Shown: one piece after another, positions 1 through 9,354 of the stretch
Position numbering within the stretch: position 1 is the first letter of the stretch
How the letters are laid out: each line of letters opens with the position of its first letter
Origin: Planctomycetota bacterium
GTDB lineage: Bacteria; Planctomycetota; Phycisphaerae; Phycisphaerales; UBA1924
Assembly: GCA_963204725.1 (NCBI GenBank)
Contig: CAUJHH010000026.1
Location: 154,829-218,828, forward strand
Reading direction: 5' to 3'
DNA length: 64,000 nt
Notes under the pieces: model-generated
Databases searched by the model: none
The model's input: the letters and a program-made list of their open reading frames with translations, nothing else
What the model was told of the DNA's origin: nothing
Position numbers and translations under genes: made by a program

Positions 1-2
1 CG

Positions 3-2348
3 ATGGTCTCCGCCATGGCGCTCGGCGCGAGCGTGGCGTTCGGACCGGTGGCGACTGCGCAGCAGGCGACCACGGTCGCCGAGCACATCAGCATCGTGAT
101 CCCTCAGTCACGGGTGCTGGTGCGCCCGGGGCAGGTGTCGCAGGTGGGCATCCGCGAGGTCGGTGCGAACGTCTCCATCAACGAGCAGGTCGCGACGACG
201 ACGCTCTCGATCGTGCTGGCCAATCCGTCGGGCTCACCGCAGGAGGCACAGATCATCCTCCCGGTGCCGGATGGATCGACGGTGCGGTCGTTCGAGATGG
301 AAGGGATGCCGAACGAAGGGCAGGCGCAGATCCTGTCACGCGAGGAGGCGCGAAGGATCTACGAGTCGATCGTGCGTTCGATGCGCGATCCGGGGCTGGT
401 GGAGTTTGCCGGGCTCAATCTGATCAAGACGAGTGTGTTCCCGGTCGCTGCGGGGGGGACGCAGAAGATCCGAGTGACCTACGAGCAGGTGCTGGCCGCG
501 GACGGGAACCGCGTGGACTACGTGCTGCCCCGGACCGAGTCGCTGGAGCGAACGGGCGTGGCGTGGTCGATCCGCGTCGATGTCGCGTCCAAGTCGCCGA
601 TCTCCACGTTCTACTCGCCGAGCCATGAGCTGGTGGTTGAACGGAAGAACGCGGAGTCAGCGACTGTCGCCGTGACGAGCCCGGGAGACCCCGGCAGCTT
701 CCGGCTCTCCTACATCACCGAGACCAAACCGGGACAGGGCGTGAGCGCTTCGATGCTGGCCTATCCAGACGCGAAGGTAGCCGCAGAAGGCGGATACATG
801 CTCCTGATCGCCGGTGTGCCCGAACTCCCGGCGGATCGTCCGACGGTCAAGCGCGAGGTCACGGTCGTGATCGATCGCTCGGGATCGATGCGGGGCGAGA
901 AGATCGAGCAGGCGAAGTCTGCGGCTCTCCAGGTGATCGAGGCGCTGGCCGACGGCGAGATGTTCAACATCATCGACTATTCGGACACGATCGCCGCGTT
1001 CTCCGACAAGCCTCTGGTCAAGAACGCCGAAACGATCGCGCGAGTCCGCGAGTACATCGGGAACATCCGGGCGGTTGGTGGAACGAATATCCATGACGCG
1101 CTGGTCGAGGCGCTGCGTCAGCAGCCGGTCGGTGACGCGGCGAGCACAATGCCACTCGTGCTGTTCCTGACCGATGGTCTTCCGACGGTGGGCGAGCGCC
1201 GCGAAGTGGCGATCCGCGAGGCGGCGGCCAAGGCGAACGTGCACAAGCGTCGGATATTCACGTTTGGCGTGGGTGTTGACGTGAACGCGCCGCTCCTCTC
1301 GTCTCTCGCGCAGACGTCTCGCGCCGCGAGCACATTTGTGCTGCCGAGCGAGGATGTCGAGGTCAAGGTCGGTCAGGTCTTCAAGCGGCTGTCGGGGCCG
1401 GTACTTGCCGAGCCGCGTCTGATTGTCATGGGCGACGATGGGACCAGCGCACCGGCGGGCGCGCTGCGCGAGATCCTGCCGACGACGCTGCCGGATCTGT
1501 TCGAAGGTGACCAGTTGGTGCTGCTCAGCCAGTACACATCGAGCAAGCCGCTGCGTCTGGCGATCGAGGGAAACTACCTCGGGAAGCCGCGCCGGTTCGA
1601 GTTCTCGTTCGCGTTCGACAGCGCATCGACGAGCAACTCGTTTGTGCCGCGCCTATGGGCCAGCCGCAAGATCGCGATGATGATCGACTCGATCCGCCAG
1701 GCAACGGCGGACGCCGGGCTCTCAACCAGCAACAGCAGCGTGATCGCGAGCGATCCGAAGATGAAGGAGCTGGTGGAGGAGATCGTCCGCCTGTCGACAG
1801 AGTTCGGCATCCTGACCGAGTACACGTCATTCCTGGCGGCGGAGAGCGGGGCGATGGCCGGGTTGCCAGCGAGCGGATTTGAGATGGTAGATGGCGACGC
1901 TTTCCGACTCAGTCCGTCGAGCAACATCCAGTATCGATACAACATCCAGCTGCGGACAACCGAATCACTCGAGAAGCGGGCGGCGGGCGATCGCGCGGGC
2001 GCGGGCGGCGTGAACCAGTCGATCAACCTCGGGGCGCAAATCGAGCAGCGGAGACTCAACACTCGGAACGAGTATGTTGACGCCGAGCTGAACGATGTGC
2101 AGACTGCGACCATCAAGCAGGTCGCGGACCAGACGCTGTACTGCCGCGACGGTGTGTGGATGGATGCAAAGATCCACAACATCACGGACACGCTGACATC
2201 GCGGACGATCGAGTTCGCAAGCGACGACTACTTCACGCTGGTGGCACGCCTCGCGAAGGAAGGACGTCAGGGCATGCTCGCCGAGCGCGCGGACTGCCTG
2301 ATGATGGTCGACAAGGAGCTGGTTCTTGTGAAGGGGCCGGGGACGTAA
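3..2348 (+). CDS. VIT and VWA domain protein, probably 5'-truncated
   Basis: Exported protein of the inter-alpha-trypsin-inhibitor heavy-chain-like class. The visible N-terminus is an Ala-rich hydrophobic stretch ending in an ATA-QQ signal-peptidase-like site but without a basic n-region, so the true start probably lies left of the window. A VIT domain covers about residues 20-150, with the typical segment VFPVAAGGTQKIRVTYEQ near residue 143. A von Willebrand factor A domain covers about residues 283-460, with a complete metal-ion-dependent adhesion site beginning DRSGSM near residue 288. The last ~300 residues are not assigned. Family knowledge: VIT-VWA proteins are extracytoplasmic metal-dependent binding proteins, mostly uncharacterised in bacteria. 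The next two genes are also exported, which suggests a surface or periplasmic complex (inference). Family assignment is strong; substrate unknown. Confidence 0.85.
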   Translation: MVSAMALGASVAFGPVATAQQATTVAEHISIVIPQSRVLVRPGQVSQVGIREVGANVSINEQVATTTLSIVLANPSGSPQEAQIILPVPDGSTVRSFEMEGMPNEGQAQILSREEARRIYESIVRSMRDPGLVEFAGLNLIKTSVFPVAAGGTQKIRVTYEQVLAADGNRVDYVLPRTESLERTGVAWSIRVDVASKSPISTFYSPSHELVVERKNAESATVAVTSPGDPGSFRLSYITETKPGQGVSASMLAYPDAKVAAEGGYMLLIAGVPELPADRPTVKREVTVVIDRSGSMRGEKIEQAKSAALQVIEALADGEMFNIIDYSDTIAAFSDKPLVKNAETIARVREYIGNIRAVGGTNIHDALVEALRQQPVGDAASTMPLVLFLTDGLPTVGERREVAIREAAAKANVHKRRIFTFGVGVDVNAPLLSSLAQTSRAASTFVLPSEDVEVKVGQVFKRLSGPVLAEPRLIVMGDDGTSAPAGALREILPTTLPDLFEGDQLVLLSQYTSSKPLRLAIEGNYLGKPRRFEFSFAFDSASTSNSFVPRLWASRKIAMMIDSIRQATADAGLSTSNSSVIASDPKMKELVEEIVRLSTEFGILTEYTSFLAAESGAMAGLPASGFEMVDGDAFRLSPSSNIQYRYNIQLRTTESLEKRAAGDRAGAGGVNQSINLGAQIEQRRLNTRNEYVDAELNDVQTATIKQVADQTLYCRDGVWMDAKIHNITDTLTSRTIEFASDDYFTLVARLAKEGRQGMLAERADCLMMVDKELVLVKGPGT

Positions 2349-2365
2349 CAAGCAGCAGATTGCAC

Positions 2366-2384
2366 CCCGGGCGCACGGCCCGGG
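2366..2384 (+). other. Intergenic hairpin between the VIT-VWA and VWA genes
   Basis: A 7-bp perfect GC stem (CCCGGGC / GCCCGGG) with a 5-nt loop, extended by a further GCA/TGC pairing after one mismatch. There is no T-run after it, so it is not a typical intrinsic terminator. It may slow or stabilise transcript between the two genes. Confidence 0.4.
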
Positions 2385-2449
2385 ATGCGGAACTCAGTGA
2401 GCGGCGGCGGATCGAATGTGGGCAGCGATATCTTTCAGGAGGTCTCACG

Positions 2450-3685
2450 ATGGCACGTCTGAATCGGAATGCGGCGTGGATGACGGTTCTTCTGGCGGGA
2501 TCGGCGATGGGAGTCGGAAGCGCGGCGGGGCAGATGGCCGAGAGCGCCCCGGTCCCAACGCTCGGGGTCTCTGAGCCGCGGGCGCGCACGCGGGCCGATC
2601 CCGCGGCACCCGTCGATGCTTCATCCGAGTCGATCATCGATGTGGTGTTCGTGCTGGACACGACGGGCTCGATGTCCGGTCTGATCGAGGGTGCGAAGCA
2701 GAAGATCTGGTCGATCGCGAACACGATCTCGACGGCGCAGCCGCGCCCGACGGTGCGAATGGGGCTGGTCGGCTACCGCGATCGGGGCGACGCGTACATC
2801 ACAACGCTGACCACTCTCACGGACGACCTGGACGCGGTCTACGCGGACCTGATGAAGTTCGAGGCCGGAGGCGGGGGCGACGGGCCGGAATCGGTCAACC
2901 AGGCGCTGCTCGAGGGCGTGATGTTGCAGCCGTGGTCGGAAGATCCGATGGCACTCAAACTCATCTATCTGGTCGGCGATGCACCGCCCCACATGGACTA
3001 TGAACAGGACACCAAGTATTCGGAGACGTGCTCGACCGCTGCGGCCAAGGGGATCATCGTTAACACGATCCAGTGCGGCACGTGGGGCGAAACGGCGGCG
3101 ATCTGGCAGGAGATCGCTCGCCTCGCCGAGGGCGAGTACTTCGCGATCCAGCAGGACGGGGGTGTGACCGTTGTCGCCACACCGTACGACGCGGAACTCG
3201 CGGCCCTCGGCGCGAACATGGCCGCGACGGCGTGCGGCTGGGGCGACGCCTCGGAGCAGAGCATGGCAGCCGACAAGCTGGAACTGGGGCGCGACATCGC
3301 GGCGGACGCGCCGGTTGCGGCGCAGGCCGCCCGCGCAGGGTACTTCATCTCCGCATCCGGCAAGTCCTCCGCGCTCGGGCAGAAGGAGCTGGTGGACGAC
3401 GTGACGAGCGGGCGCGTCGATCTTGAGAAGATCCAGAAGGACGAGCTGCCCGAGGAGTTCCAGAATCTCACTCTTGAGGAGCAGCGAGCGAAGATCGCCG
3501 AGATCGCGACGGAGCGTGAGAAGATCCAGAAACGGATCGCCGACCTGTCCGCGCAGCGCGAGACGTACCTCAAGGATGAGCTGGCCAAGCTCGGCGCGAG
3601 CGCGAAGGACGGCTTTGATTCGAAGGTGATCGACTGCCTGCGCGAGCAGGCGGCCAAGAAGGGAATCGTCTACAACACGAAGTGA
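2450..3685 (+). CDS. Secreted VWA-domain protein
   Basis: 411-residue protein. The start is chosen at the ATG preceded by AGGAGGT seven bases upstream, which gives a normal signal peptide (MARLNRNAAWMTVLLAGSAM, cleavage near GSAAGQ, residue 26). A VWA domain spans about residues 63-245, with MIDAS motif DTTGSMS starting near residue 69 and a GDAPPH segment late in the domain. The C-terminal ~90 residues are strongly charged and predicted helical or coiled coil (EEQRAKIAEIATEREKIQKR). The gene lies 101 bp downstream of the VIT-VWA gene and 165 bp upstream of the DUF4139 gene, all on the same strand. Likely role: extracytoplasmic metal-dependent protein binding. Ligand unknown. Confidence 0.85.
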   Translation: MARLNRNAAWMTVLLAGSAMGVGSAAGQMAESAPVPTLGVSEPRARTRADPAAPVDASSESIIDVVFVLDTTGSMSGLIEGAKQKIWSIANTISTAQPRPTVRMGLVGYRDRGDAYITTLTTLTDDLDAVYADLMKFEAGGGGDGPESVNQALLEGVMLQPWSEDPMALKLIYLVGDAPPHMDYEQDTKYSETCSTAAAKGIIVNTIQCGTWGETAAIWQEIARLAEGEYFAIQQDGGVTVVATPYDAELAALGANMAATACGWGDASEQSMAADKLELGRDIAADAPVAAQAARAGYFISASGKSSALGQKELVDDVTSGRVDLEKIQKDELPEEFQNLTLEEQRAKIAEIATEREKIQKRIADLSAQRETYLKDELAKLGASAKDGFDSKVIDCLREQAAKKGIVYNTK

Positions 3686-3703
3686 GGGTTCAGTTGGATG
3701 CAT

Positions 3704-3728
3704 CCGGGCCTCGCGCGATGGGGCCCGG
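3704..3728 (+). other. Intergenic hairpin after the VWA gene
   Basis: 7-bp GC stem (CCGGGCC / GGCCCGG) with an 11-nt loop, 19 bp after the stop codon. No T-run follows. It resembles the hairpin at 2366-2384 in its CCGGGC core. Confidence 0.35.
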
Positions 3729-3850
3729 CTTGGACTCGGGTGGGGTGCGTCGGTCGGTGGAGACGCGGACCGACGCATTGCAGAGTGGGACGTCGGCGGG
3801 ACACCCGGCGTTCGCTCCTTGGACGACAAGAGAACCGAAGGGGTTGACCA

Positions 3851-5446
3851 ATGAGCACGCGCGGAAGCAACCGGTTGGGCATTGGGATGGCGGGTCCTGC
3901 GGCGTTGCTGCTGATCGCCGGGCAGGCGTCGGGAGCGATGTGGAAGGACGAGCCGACGAAGACGTCGCTGACGATCTACAGCACATCGGCGCCGGGGGCG
4001 GTGACGCCAGCGATGTACCGGCCCGTGCCGCAATCGCTCCAGGCCTTCGCCAACGTGGATCGATACAACCCGTACCGCGGGTCCTACTACATTGCCGCGC
4101 AGGGTCTGCCGGGATACGCCGTGGTGCGACAGGACCGGACGATCAATCTGAATGATGGACTCTCGAGGATCACATTCGGCGATGTCCCTGCGCTCCTGGA
4201 TCCGACGACAGTTGTGTTCACCTCGCTCTCCGCGCCGGACGAGACGCGTGTGGTGGAACAGAACTACCAGTTCGATCTCATCAGCCAGCAGAAGATCATG
4301 GAGCGGTACGTCGGGAAAGCGGTAGTGCTCGACGGGCGTGAGGTGTCGCTCCTCTCGGCGGACGCCGGCGGCGGGATCCTGGTGCAGGACGCAGACGGCA
4401 CGGTGCGCTGGCAGTCGGGCTTTGGAGCCATCTCGTTCCCAAAGCTCGCAGACGGGCTGATCACCAAGCCGACGCTGATGTGGGATCTCTTTACGACCAA
4501 GCCGGGGGAGCATCGGACGCGCATCTCCTACCAGACCGAGGGGATCACCTGGTGGGCAGACTACAACGTGGCGTTCAGGGCGGGCAAGGACGAGAACACC
4601 GGCGTGCTGGATGTCGGCGCATGGGTGAGCATCCTGAATCAGTCTGGGGCGAACTACGAGGACGCCACACTGAAGCTGGTCGCGGGGGACGTGTATCGCG
4701 CTCCGGTGGGTGGTGAGATCTACGCCGAGACCGCCTCGCGCGGCGGCATCGCCCGGAATGCCGTCGAGCCCACGGGATTCGAGGAGAAGTCGTTCTTTGA
4801 GTACCACCTCTACACGCTCGGGCGGCCGACGACGATCCCTCAGGCATCGACGAAGCAGGTCGAGCTTTTCGATCCGGTGCGCGAGGTTCCGTGCGAGAAG
4901 GTGCTGGTCTACTACGGGATCGACCAGAGCTGGAGGCCGTACTGGTCGAGTCCTGCGACGGACCGCGACCTGGGTGTGCCGAGCAACACCAAAGTTGATG
5001 TGTATCTCACCTTCAAGAACGATGAGAAGAGCGGGCTGGGGATCCCCCTGCCATCGGGGCGTGTGCGTGTCTCCAAATTGGATGACGCGGACGGCGCGAT
5101 GGAGTTCATTGGCGAGGACGTGATCGACCACACGGCCAAGGACGAAATGGTCCTGCTCAAGCTGGGCAGCGCATTCGACGTCGTGGGCGAGCGCATAAGC
5201 AAAGACTTCAAGATCGACGTCTCTCAGAAGTGGATGGACGAGACGATCCAGATCAACCTGCGGAACCACAAGGCGGAGCCCGTGAAGGTAATCATTCGGG
5301 AGAGCATGTACCGATGGAACACCTGGGAGGTCGTCGAATCGTCGCTTCCGCTCGAGAAACAGGACTCGCGGACGATCCACATCCCCGTGACGCTGAAACC
5401 GGACGAGGAGGCGGTCGTGACGTACAAGGTGCATTACACTTGGTAG
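3851..5446 (+). CDS. DUF4139-domain exported protein
   Basis: 531 residues. The N-terminus is a signal peptide (GPAALLLIAGQASGA, cleavage about residue 29). The C-terminal two thirds fit DUF4139, including ISYQTEGITWWADYNV near residue 222 followed by a long beta-rich region ending EEAVVTYKVHYTW at the stop. The ATG follows GAAGGGG with good spacing. DUF4139 proteins have no established molecular function. This gene is third in a same-strand run of exported proteins with VIT and VWA domains, so a common extracytoplasmic role is plausible. No catalytic motif could be identified. Confidence 0.8.
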   Translation: MSTRGSNRLGIGMAGPAALLLIAGQASGAMWKDEPTKTSLTIYSTSAPGAVTPAMYRPVPQSLQAFANVDRYNPYRGSYYIAAQGLPGYAVVRQDRTINLNDGLSRITFGDVPALLDPTTVVFTSLSAPDETRVVEQNYQFDLISQQKIMERYVGKAVVLDGREVSLLSADAGGGILVQDADGTVRWQSGFGAISFPKLADGLITKPTLMWDLFTTKPGEHRTRISYQTEGITWWADYNVAFRAGKDENTGVLDVGAWVSILNQSGANYEDATLKLVAGDVYRAPVGGEIYAETASRGGIARNAVEPTGFEEKSFFEYHLYTLGRPTTIPQASTKQVELFDPVREVPCEKVLVYYGIDQSWRPYWSSPATDRDLGVPSNTKVDVYLTFKNDEKSGLGIPLPSGRVRVSKLDDADGAMEFIGEDVIDHTAKDEMVLLKLGSAFDVVGERISKDFKIDVSQKWMDETIQINLRNHKAEPVKVIIRESMYRWNTWEVVESSLPLEKQDSRTIHIPVTLKPDEEAVVTYKVHYTW

Positions 5447-5538
5447 TGGGCCCCCGTGGCCGGTTGGGATGACGGGCTCGTGCGGCCCGCGTCGATCCGG
5501 CCTCCGCCACGGCGGTACGCCGATGCTTTGAGGTTGCC

Positions 5539-6273
5539 ATGCCACTCGCCTCCGTACTTGTCGTTGAGGATGATGGTGCGATCCGTCGCGGGCTGGTCGA
5601 TGCCCTCCGATTCGCCGGGTACGCCGTGACAGACGCTCCGGACGGGGAGCAAGGCCTCGCGACCGCGACGACGCAGGAATTCGACATCGTGCTCCTGGAC
5701 ATCCTCATGCCGCGGATGGACGGGCTCACGATGCTCGCAAAGCTCCGTGAAGCGAAGCCATCGATCCCGGTGATCTTCCTGACCGCGCGCGGCGAAGAAC
5801 AAGACCGCGTAAAGGGTTTGCGCCTCGGGGCGGACGACTACGTCGTCAAGCCCTTCTCGGCGACCGAGCTCATCGCGCGAGTGGAGGCGGTGCTGCGTCG
5901 TTCGGCCGAGCGACCCAGCAGCGTGGCAAGCCTGACGATCGCCGGGCGCGTGATCGATTTCCGCCGGCGCGAGGCCACGCTCCCCGACGGGTCGAGGGTG
6001 CAACTGGCGCAGAAGGAGGCCGAGGTGCTGGAGTACCTGGCGCAGAACGCGGGGCGCGCCATCTCTCGCGACGAGCTGCTGCAACGAGTCTGGAAGCTCG
6101 ATCCGCGCGGGATGCAGACAAGGACGGTTGACATGGCGGTTGCGAGGCTGCGCGAGCAGCTTGTGGACGACCCCAACGAGCCGAAGGTCATCGTGACCGT
6201 GCGAGCCAAGGGATACATGCTGGCTACGCCCGAGGCGGATCGACTGCTGAAGGACGAGGCCGGAACAGCGTGA
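5539..6273 (+). CDS. OmpR-family response regulator
   Basis: 244-residue DNA-binding response regulator. The receiver domain (about 1-120) has the acidic pair D11-D12, phospho-acceptor D54 in VLLDILMPRMDG, T82 and K104 in DDYVVKPFS. A winged-helix output domain of OmpR/PhoB type follows (about 130-235), with typical ISRDELLQRVW and RTVDMAVARLREQL segments. Its stop codon overlaps the GTG start of the next gene, a histidine kinase, so the two are translationally coupled and form a cognate two-component pair. Targets are unknown; the upstream exported VWA/DUF4139 genes are candidates only by position. Confidence 0.95.
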   Translation: MPLASVLVVEDDGAIRRGLVDALRFAGYAVTDAPDGEQGLATATTQEFDIVLLDILMPRMDGLTMLAKLREAKPSIPVIFLTARGEEQDRVKGLRLGADDYVVKPFSATELIARVEAVLRRSAERPSSVASLTIAGRVIDFRRREATLPDGSRVQLAQKEAEVLEYLAQNAGRAISRDELLQRVWKLDPRGMQTRTVDMAVARLREQLVDDPNEPKVIVTVRAKGYMLATPEADRLLKDEAGTA

Positions 6274-8285
6274 GCAAAGCCTCTCGCATCACGCTGCTGG
6301 TCTTCCTCGCGAGCGTCGCGGCCGTGGCGGGCCTGCTCGGATACATGACGCTCCGGATGCTCGATCTGGAGCGTGAAGAACTCTACGCGAAATTCGATGC
6401 GCGCCAGCAGGAGAACCTGCGTCTGGCGCTCTGGCGTATGGACTCGGTCATCGCGCCGATCATCGCTCAGGAAGCTGCCCGCCCGTATTTCCACTACTTG
6501 TCCTACTACCCGGAACAGCGAGCGTTCACACGCGTGTGGGAGCCGGTCTTGCCGGGTGAGGTGATCGTGCCCTCGCCGCTTGTCGAAGGAACTCCACCGT
6601 ACGTGCGTCTGCACTTCCAGATCGGACCGAGCGGGACCGTGTACTCACCCCAGGTGCCGCTGGGGAATGACCGGGATCTGGCCGAATCCGAGCCGGGCGG
6701 GGCGGAACGCGTGGAGCGTTACGAGCGGTCGCTCACGACATTGTCGCAGTTTGTCTCGTTCGATGGGCTTTCCGAGCGGCCCGGCAGAACGCGGGACGAG
6801 GCCGCCGATGAACGACCTCCCGGCGCCGCCAAACGCGTGCAGCGAACCGACGGACCCGATTCGAACGCCGACGTGCTTGCGCAACGCGAGTATGGGTATC
6901 GCAAGGAAGCTGCTGAGATCGCCTCGGTGCCTGCCCCCGTCACACCTCAGACGTGGTCGAAGCCTCAGGTCGCGGAGCAAGCGGACAGTGCCCAGCAATC
7001 GAGAGCCAACGAGCGGCTCGGCGCTCCGGAGTCCAGATCGGCGATCGGCGGGGCAGACGCGGGGGACGCCGATTCGCTCACGCTCGACGATGCAACGGGC
7101 TTGCCGCCTCCAACCGATTTGTCGACCCGGTCCACGCGAACGGGGACCGGCGCTCGCGCCGACCTCGCCCAATCTCGTTTCATCCCGCGATGGCGGGTAA
7201 GCCCGAGCACCAAAGAGGCGGAGCTCCTTTTCTGGCGCACGGTGCGCGCGGAGAACGCATTCACACTCCAGGGCTTCTGGCTGGATTGGCCCGGGCTCCG
7301 GCACCACCTGCTGTCTCGCATCGAGGACGTGCTACCCGGCGCATCAATCGTCCCGGCCTTCGGCATCGATCCCGAGGACCACGCGGCTTCGACCCGCCTG
7401 CTTGCCTCGATCCCCGCGATGATCGTTCCACCACCGATCTCCGCACCCCCCATTCGCCTGCTCACGCCCTCCCATCTCACGCTTGCGCTGACGTGGCTCG
7501 CCACCCTCGGCGCAATAGCCGCGGTTGGAATGTCGCTCAAGGCGTCGATCTCCCTCGGCGAGCGAAGGGGCCGATTCGTGTCCGCTGTGACACACGAGCT
7601 TCGCACACCACTCACTACGTTCTGCCTGTACAGCCAGATGCTCGCCGACGGCATGGTCACGGAGGAGGGCGCCCGAGCCGAGTATCTACAGACCCTGAAG
7701 AACGAGGCAACCCGCCTGCAACGGATCGTAGAAAACGTGCTCGAGTTCGCCCGCCTCGGTCGATCGAGCGGCCCCGTTGCGCATCCGGGAGCGGTCGCGG
7801 CGACGACACCCGTGGCAACGATACTTGATCAGGCCCTGCCAACGCTCCGTATGCGAGCGCGGCAGGCGGGCATGTCGCTCGAGGAATGTGTGCAACCCGA
7901 CGCGCTCCAGGCCCGTGTTTCGATGTCGGCGGATGCGGCGTCTCGGGTCCTGCTCAATCTCGTGGACAACGCATGCAAGTACGCCGCGGACGCTGCCGAC
8001 AAGACCGTCACTTTGGACGTCGGAGTGACACAAGGGCGAGTCAGACTCACGGTGTCGGATCGCGGGCCGGGGATCGCGATCGCGGATCGCAAGAGGGTTT
8101 TCAAGGCATTCTCGAGAGGGAAGTTGCACGAATCCAGCGCGACCCAGGGGCTGGGGCTTGGGCTCTCTCTGGCCAGAGCGATCTCACTGCAGCATGGCGG
8201 CGAACTCACCCTTGATAAAGGGAGTCGTCCTGGAGCCACGTTCACGCTGGAACTACCGCAGATCGTCGATCGATCGGGCCTGTAG
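6270..8285 (+). CDS. Membrane sensor histidine kinase
   Basis: 671 residues, GTG start overlapping the stop of the response regulator gene. A transmembrane helix lies at about residues 6-28 and a second (LTLALTWLATLGAIAAVG) at about 403-424, leaving a ~375-residue extracytoplasmic sensor. The middle of that sensor (about 170-300) is Pro/Ser/Asp-rich and looks disordered. HisKA follows with catalytic H442 in VTHELRTPLTT. The HATPase_c domain has an N box (LLNLVDNACKYA), a G1 box (VSDRGPGIAI) and a GLGLGLSLARAISLQHGG segment. The length and disordered sensor insert are unusual for this class. The signal is unknown. Confidence 0.93.
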   Translation: MSKASRITLLVFLASVAAVAGLLGYMTLRMLDLEREELYAKFDARQQENLRLALWRMDSVIAPIIAQEAARPYFHYLSYYPEQRAFTRVWEPVLPGEVIVPSPLVEGTPPYVRLHFQIGPSGTVYSPQVPLGNDRDLAESEPGGAERVERYERSLTTLSQFVSFDGLSERPGRTRDEAADERPPGAAKRVQRTDGPDSNADVLAQREYGYRKEAAEIASVPAPVTPQTWSKPQVAEQADSAQQSRANERLGAPESRSAIGGADAGDADSLTLDDATGLPPPTDLSTRSTRTGTGARADLAQSRFIPRWRVSPSTKEAELLFWRTVRAENAFTLQGFWLDWPGLRHHLLSRIEDVLPGASIVPAFGIDPEDHAASTRLLASIPAMIVPPPISAPPIRLLTPSHLTLALTWLATLGAIAAVGMSLKASISLGERRGRFVSAVTHELRTPLTTFCLYSQMLADGMVTEEGARAEYLQTLKNEATRLQRIVENVLEFARLGRSSGPVAHPGAVAATTPVATILDQALPTLRMRARQAGMSLEECVQPDALQARVSMSADAASRVLLNLVDNACKYAADAADKTVTLDVGVTQGRVRLTVSDRGPGIAIADRKRVFKAFSRGKLHESSATQGLGLGLSLARAISLQHGGELTLDKGSRPGATFTLELPQIVDRSGL

Positions 8286-8568
8286 AAGCCAGAGGTGAGA
8301 TTCAATACCGCTCAAAATACAAATATACGAGATGCCCACAAATCTCTCGAAAAAACACTTGCGGAAGCCTGCGAGGTTGATACGCTTCACCCAAGTCGGG
8401 CGTGAGACACCCGATTCAGCCGAGTCATAGAGAGAGTTGACAGACCGGACGGAGACGAGAGACAAGACGGAGGGCGCGCGTTCCGGAAGGAGAGAGCCGG
8501 ACGCGCAAAGACCTCTTCCCATGCGGATAGAGGCTCGTCTTCATGGCTGCGTACTTTGGGTCTCGCCG
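8286..8568. other. Convergent intergenic region, no gene found
   Basis: Gap between the kinase stop and the ruvA stop. It contains a locally AT-rich patch (about 8310-8360). A weak 5-bp stem (8329-8333 with 8342-8346) is followed, on the minus strand, by a T-rich stretch, which could act as a poor terminator for ruvA. No supported coding sequence or tRNA was seen. Confidence 0.4.
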
Positions 8569-9195
8569 TCACCTCAGCGAGAACGCGGCCGCCACGATCG
8601 CTTCTGCCGTCGCAAGCTTGGCATCGCGCGCGATCGCCCGTTCGACGAGGCGCTCAGCCTCGGTCCGCACCTCACCGAGGGCCACAAGCGTTGCGATGGC
8701 TTCCATGGACGGGCCCGTGGCGGGCAGAGCCGCACGCGGCTTGATCTCGACCCCTTCATAGCTCACGAAAGCATCGACCTTTCCGGTGAGTTCGGCGATG
8801 ACGGTCTCGGCCATCCGCTTCCCGATCTCTGGGAGTTGCTGGAGAGCTCTGGCATCGCGCTCGGCGACTGCGCGAGCGAAGGCGCTGGGCTCGATCGCGA
8901 GCGCTTTGAGAGCCTTCCGATTACCCATGCCCTTGACCGTCGTGAGCAACTCGTAGAATCGACGGTCGTGGGCCGCGCCGAACCCGACAATCCGAGGGAT
9001 GAACGACGCACCCTGCCCCTGCCCTTCGAGATACTCAAGCGTGACCAGTTCCACGTCCCGCCCGATACGTTCAATCAGGCGCTCGCCGAGATAGGCCGGA
9101 ACGAGCACCTCATAGGTAAGCCCGGTTCCGGGCAGTGCGATCAGCACCCCCAGCCCCTCCACCGCTTCCAGCCGCCCGGCGATCTTCCTGATCAT
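8569..9195 (-). CDS. ruvA: Holliday junction branch migration subunit RuvA
   Basis: 208 residues, close to the usual ~200. The start is placed at MIRKIAGRLEAVEG, matching the canonical RuvA N-terminus; an upstream in-frame extension is non-homologous. An OB-fold domain I is followed by two helix-hairpin-helix segments, TVKGMGNRKALKAL and LPEIGKRMAETVIAEL, then a linker and domain III (about 160-208). RuvA tetramers bind four-way junctions and load the RuvB motor. No ruvB or ruvC is adjacent, so the gene stands alone between convergent and divergent neighbours. ruvX lies about 8 kb away. Confidence 0.95.
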   Translation of the reverse strand: MIRKIAGRLEAVEGLGVLIALPGTGLTYEVLVPAYLGERLIERIGRDVELVTLEYLEGQGQGASFIPRIVGFGAAHDRRFYELLTTVKGMGNRKALKALAIEPSAFARAVAERDARALQQLPEIGKRMAETVIAELTGKVDAFVSYEGVEIKPRAALPATGPSMEAIATLVALGEVRTEAERLVERAIARDAKLATAEAIVAAAFSLR

Positions 9196-9354
9196 GCCGC
9201 GAGCATAGCCAAAGCGAAGAAGGCGGCAACTTTCGCGCGTTCGATCCCACACTCTGCACACGGGCTCGCAGGGGCTCAGCCTTCAGCCCCGACAAGCCGA
9301 TAACTGCCATGGCTGTCGTACCCGCGATCGGCCTTTCAATGCGCCGGAGGCCCC

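Noticed and set aside
2621..5545. A 974-codon open frame on the minus strand opposite the VWA and DUF4139 genes
   Set aside because: It is antisense to two genes with clear domains, is extremely rich in Arg and His, crosses intergenic DNA and has no ribosome binding site. Long antisense frames are expected in GC-rich DNA.
6953..7828. An alternative plus-strand frame of 291 codons inside the histidine kinase gene
   Set aside because: Shadow frame of the disordered sensor region; no start signal and biased Arg/His/Pro composition.
8437..9303. A 288-codon plus-strand frame opposite ruvA
   Set aside because: Antisense to an unmistakable RuvA; composition is arginine-rich and shows no domain.
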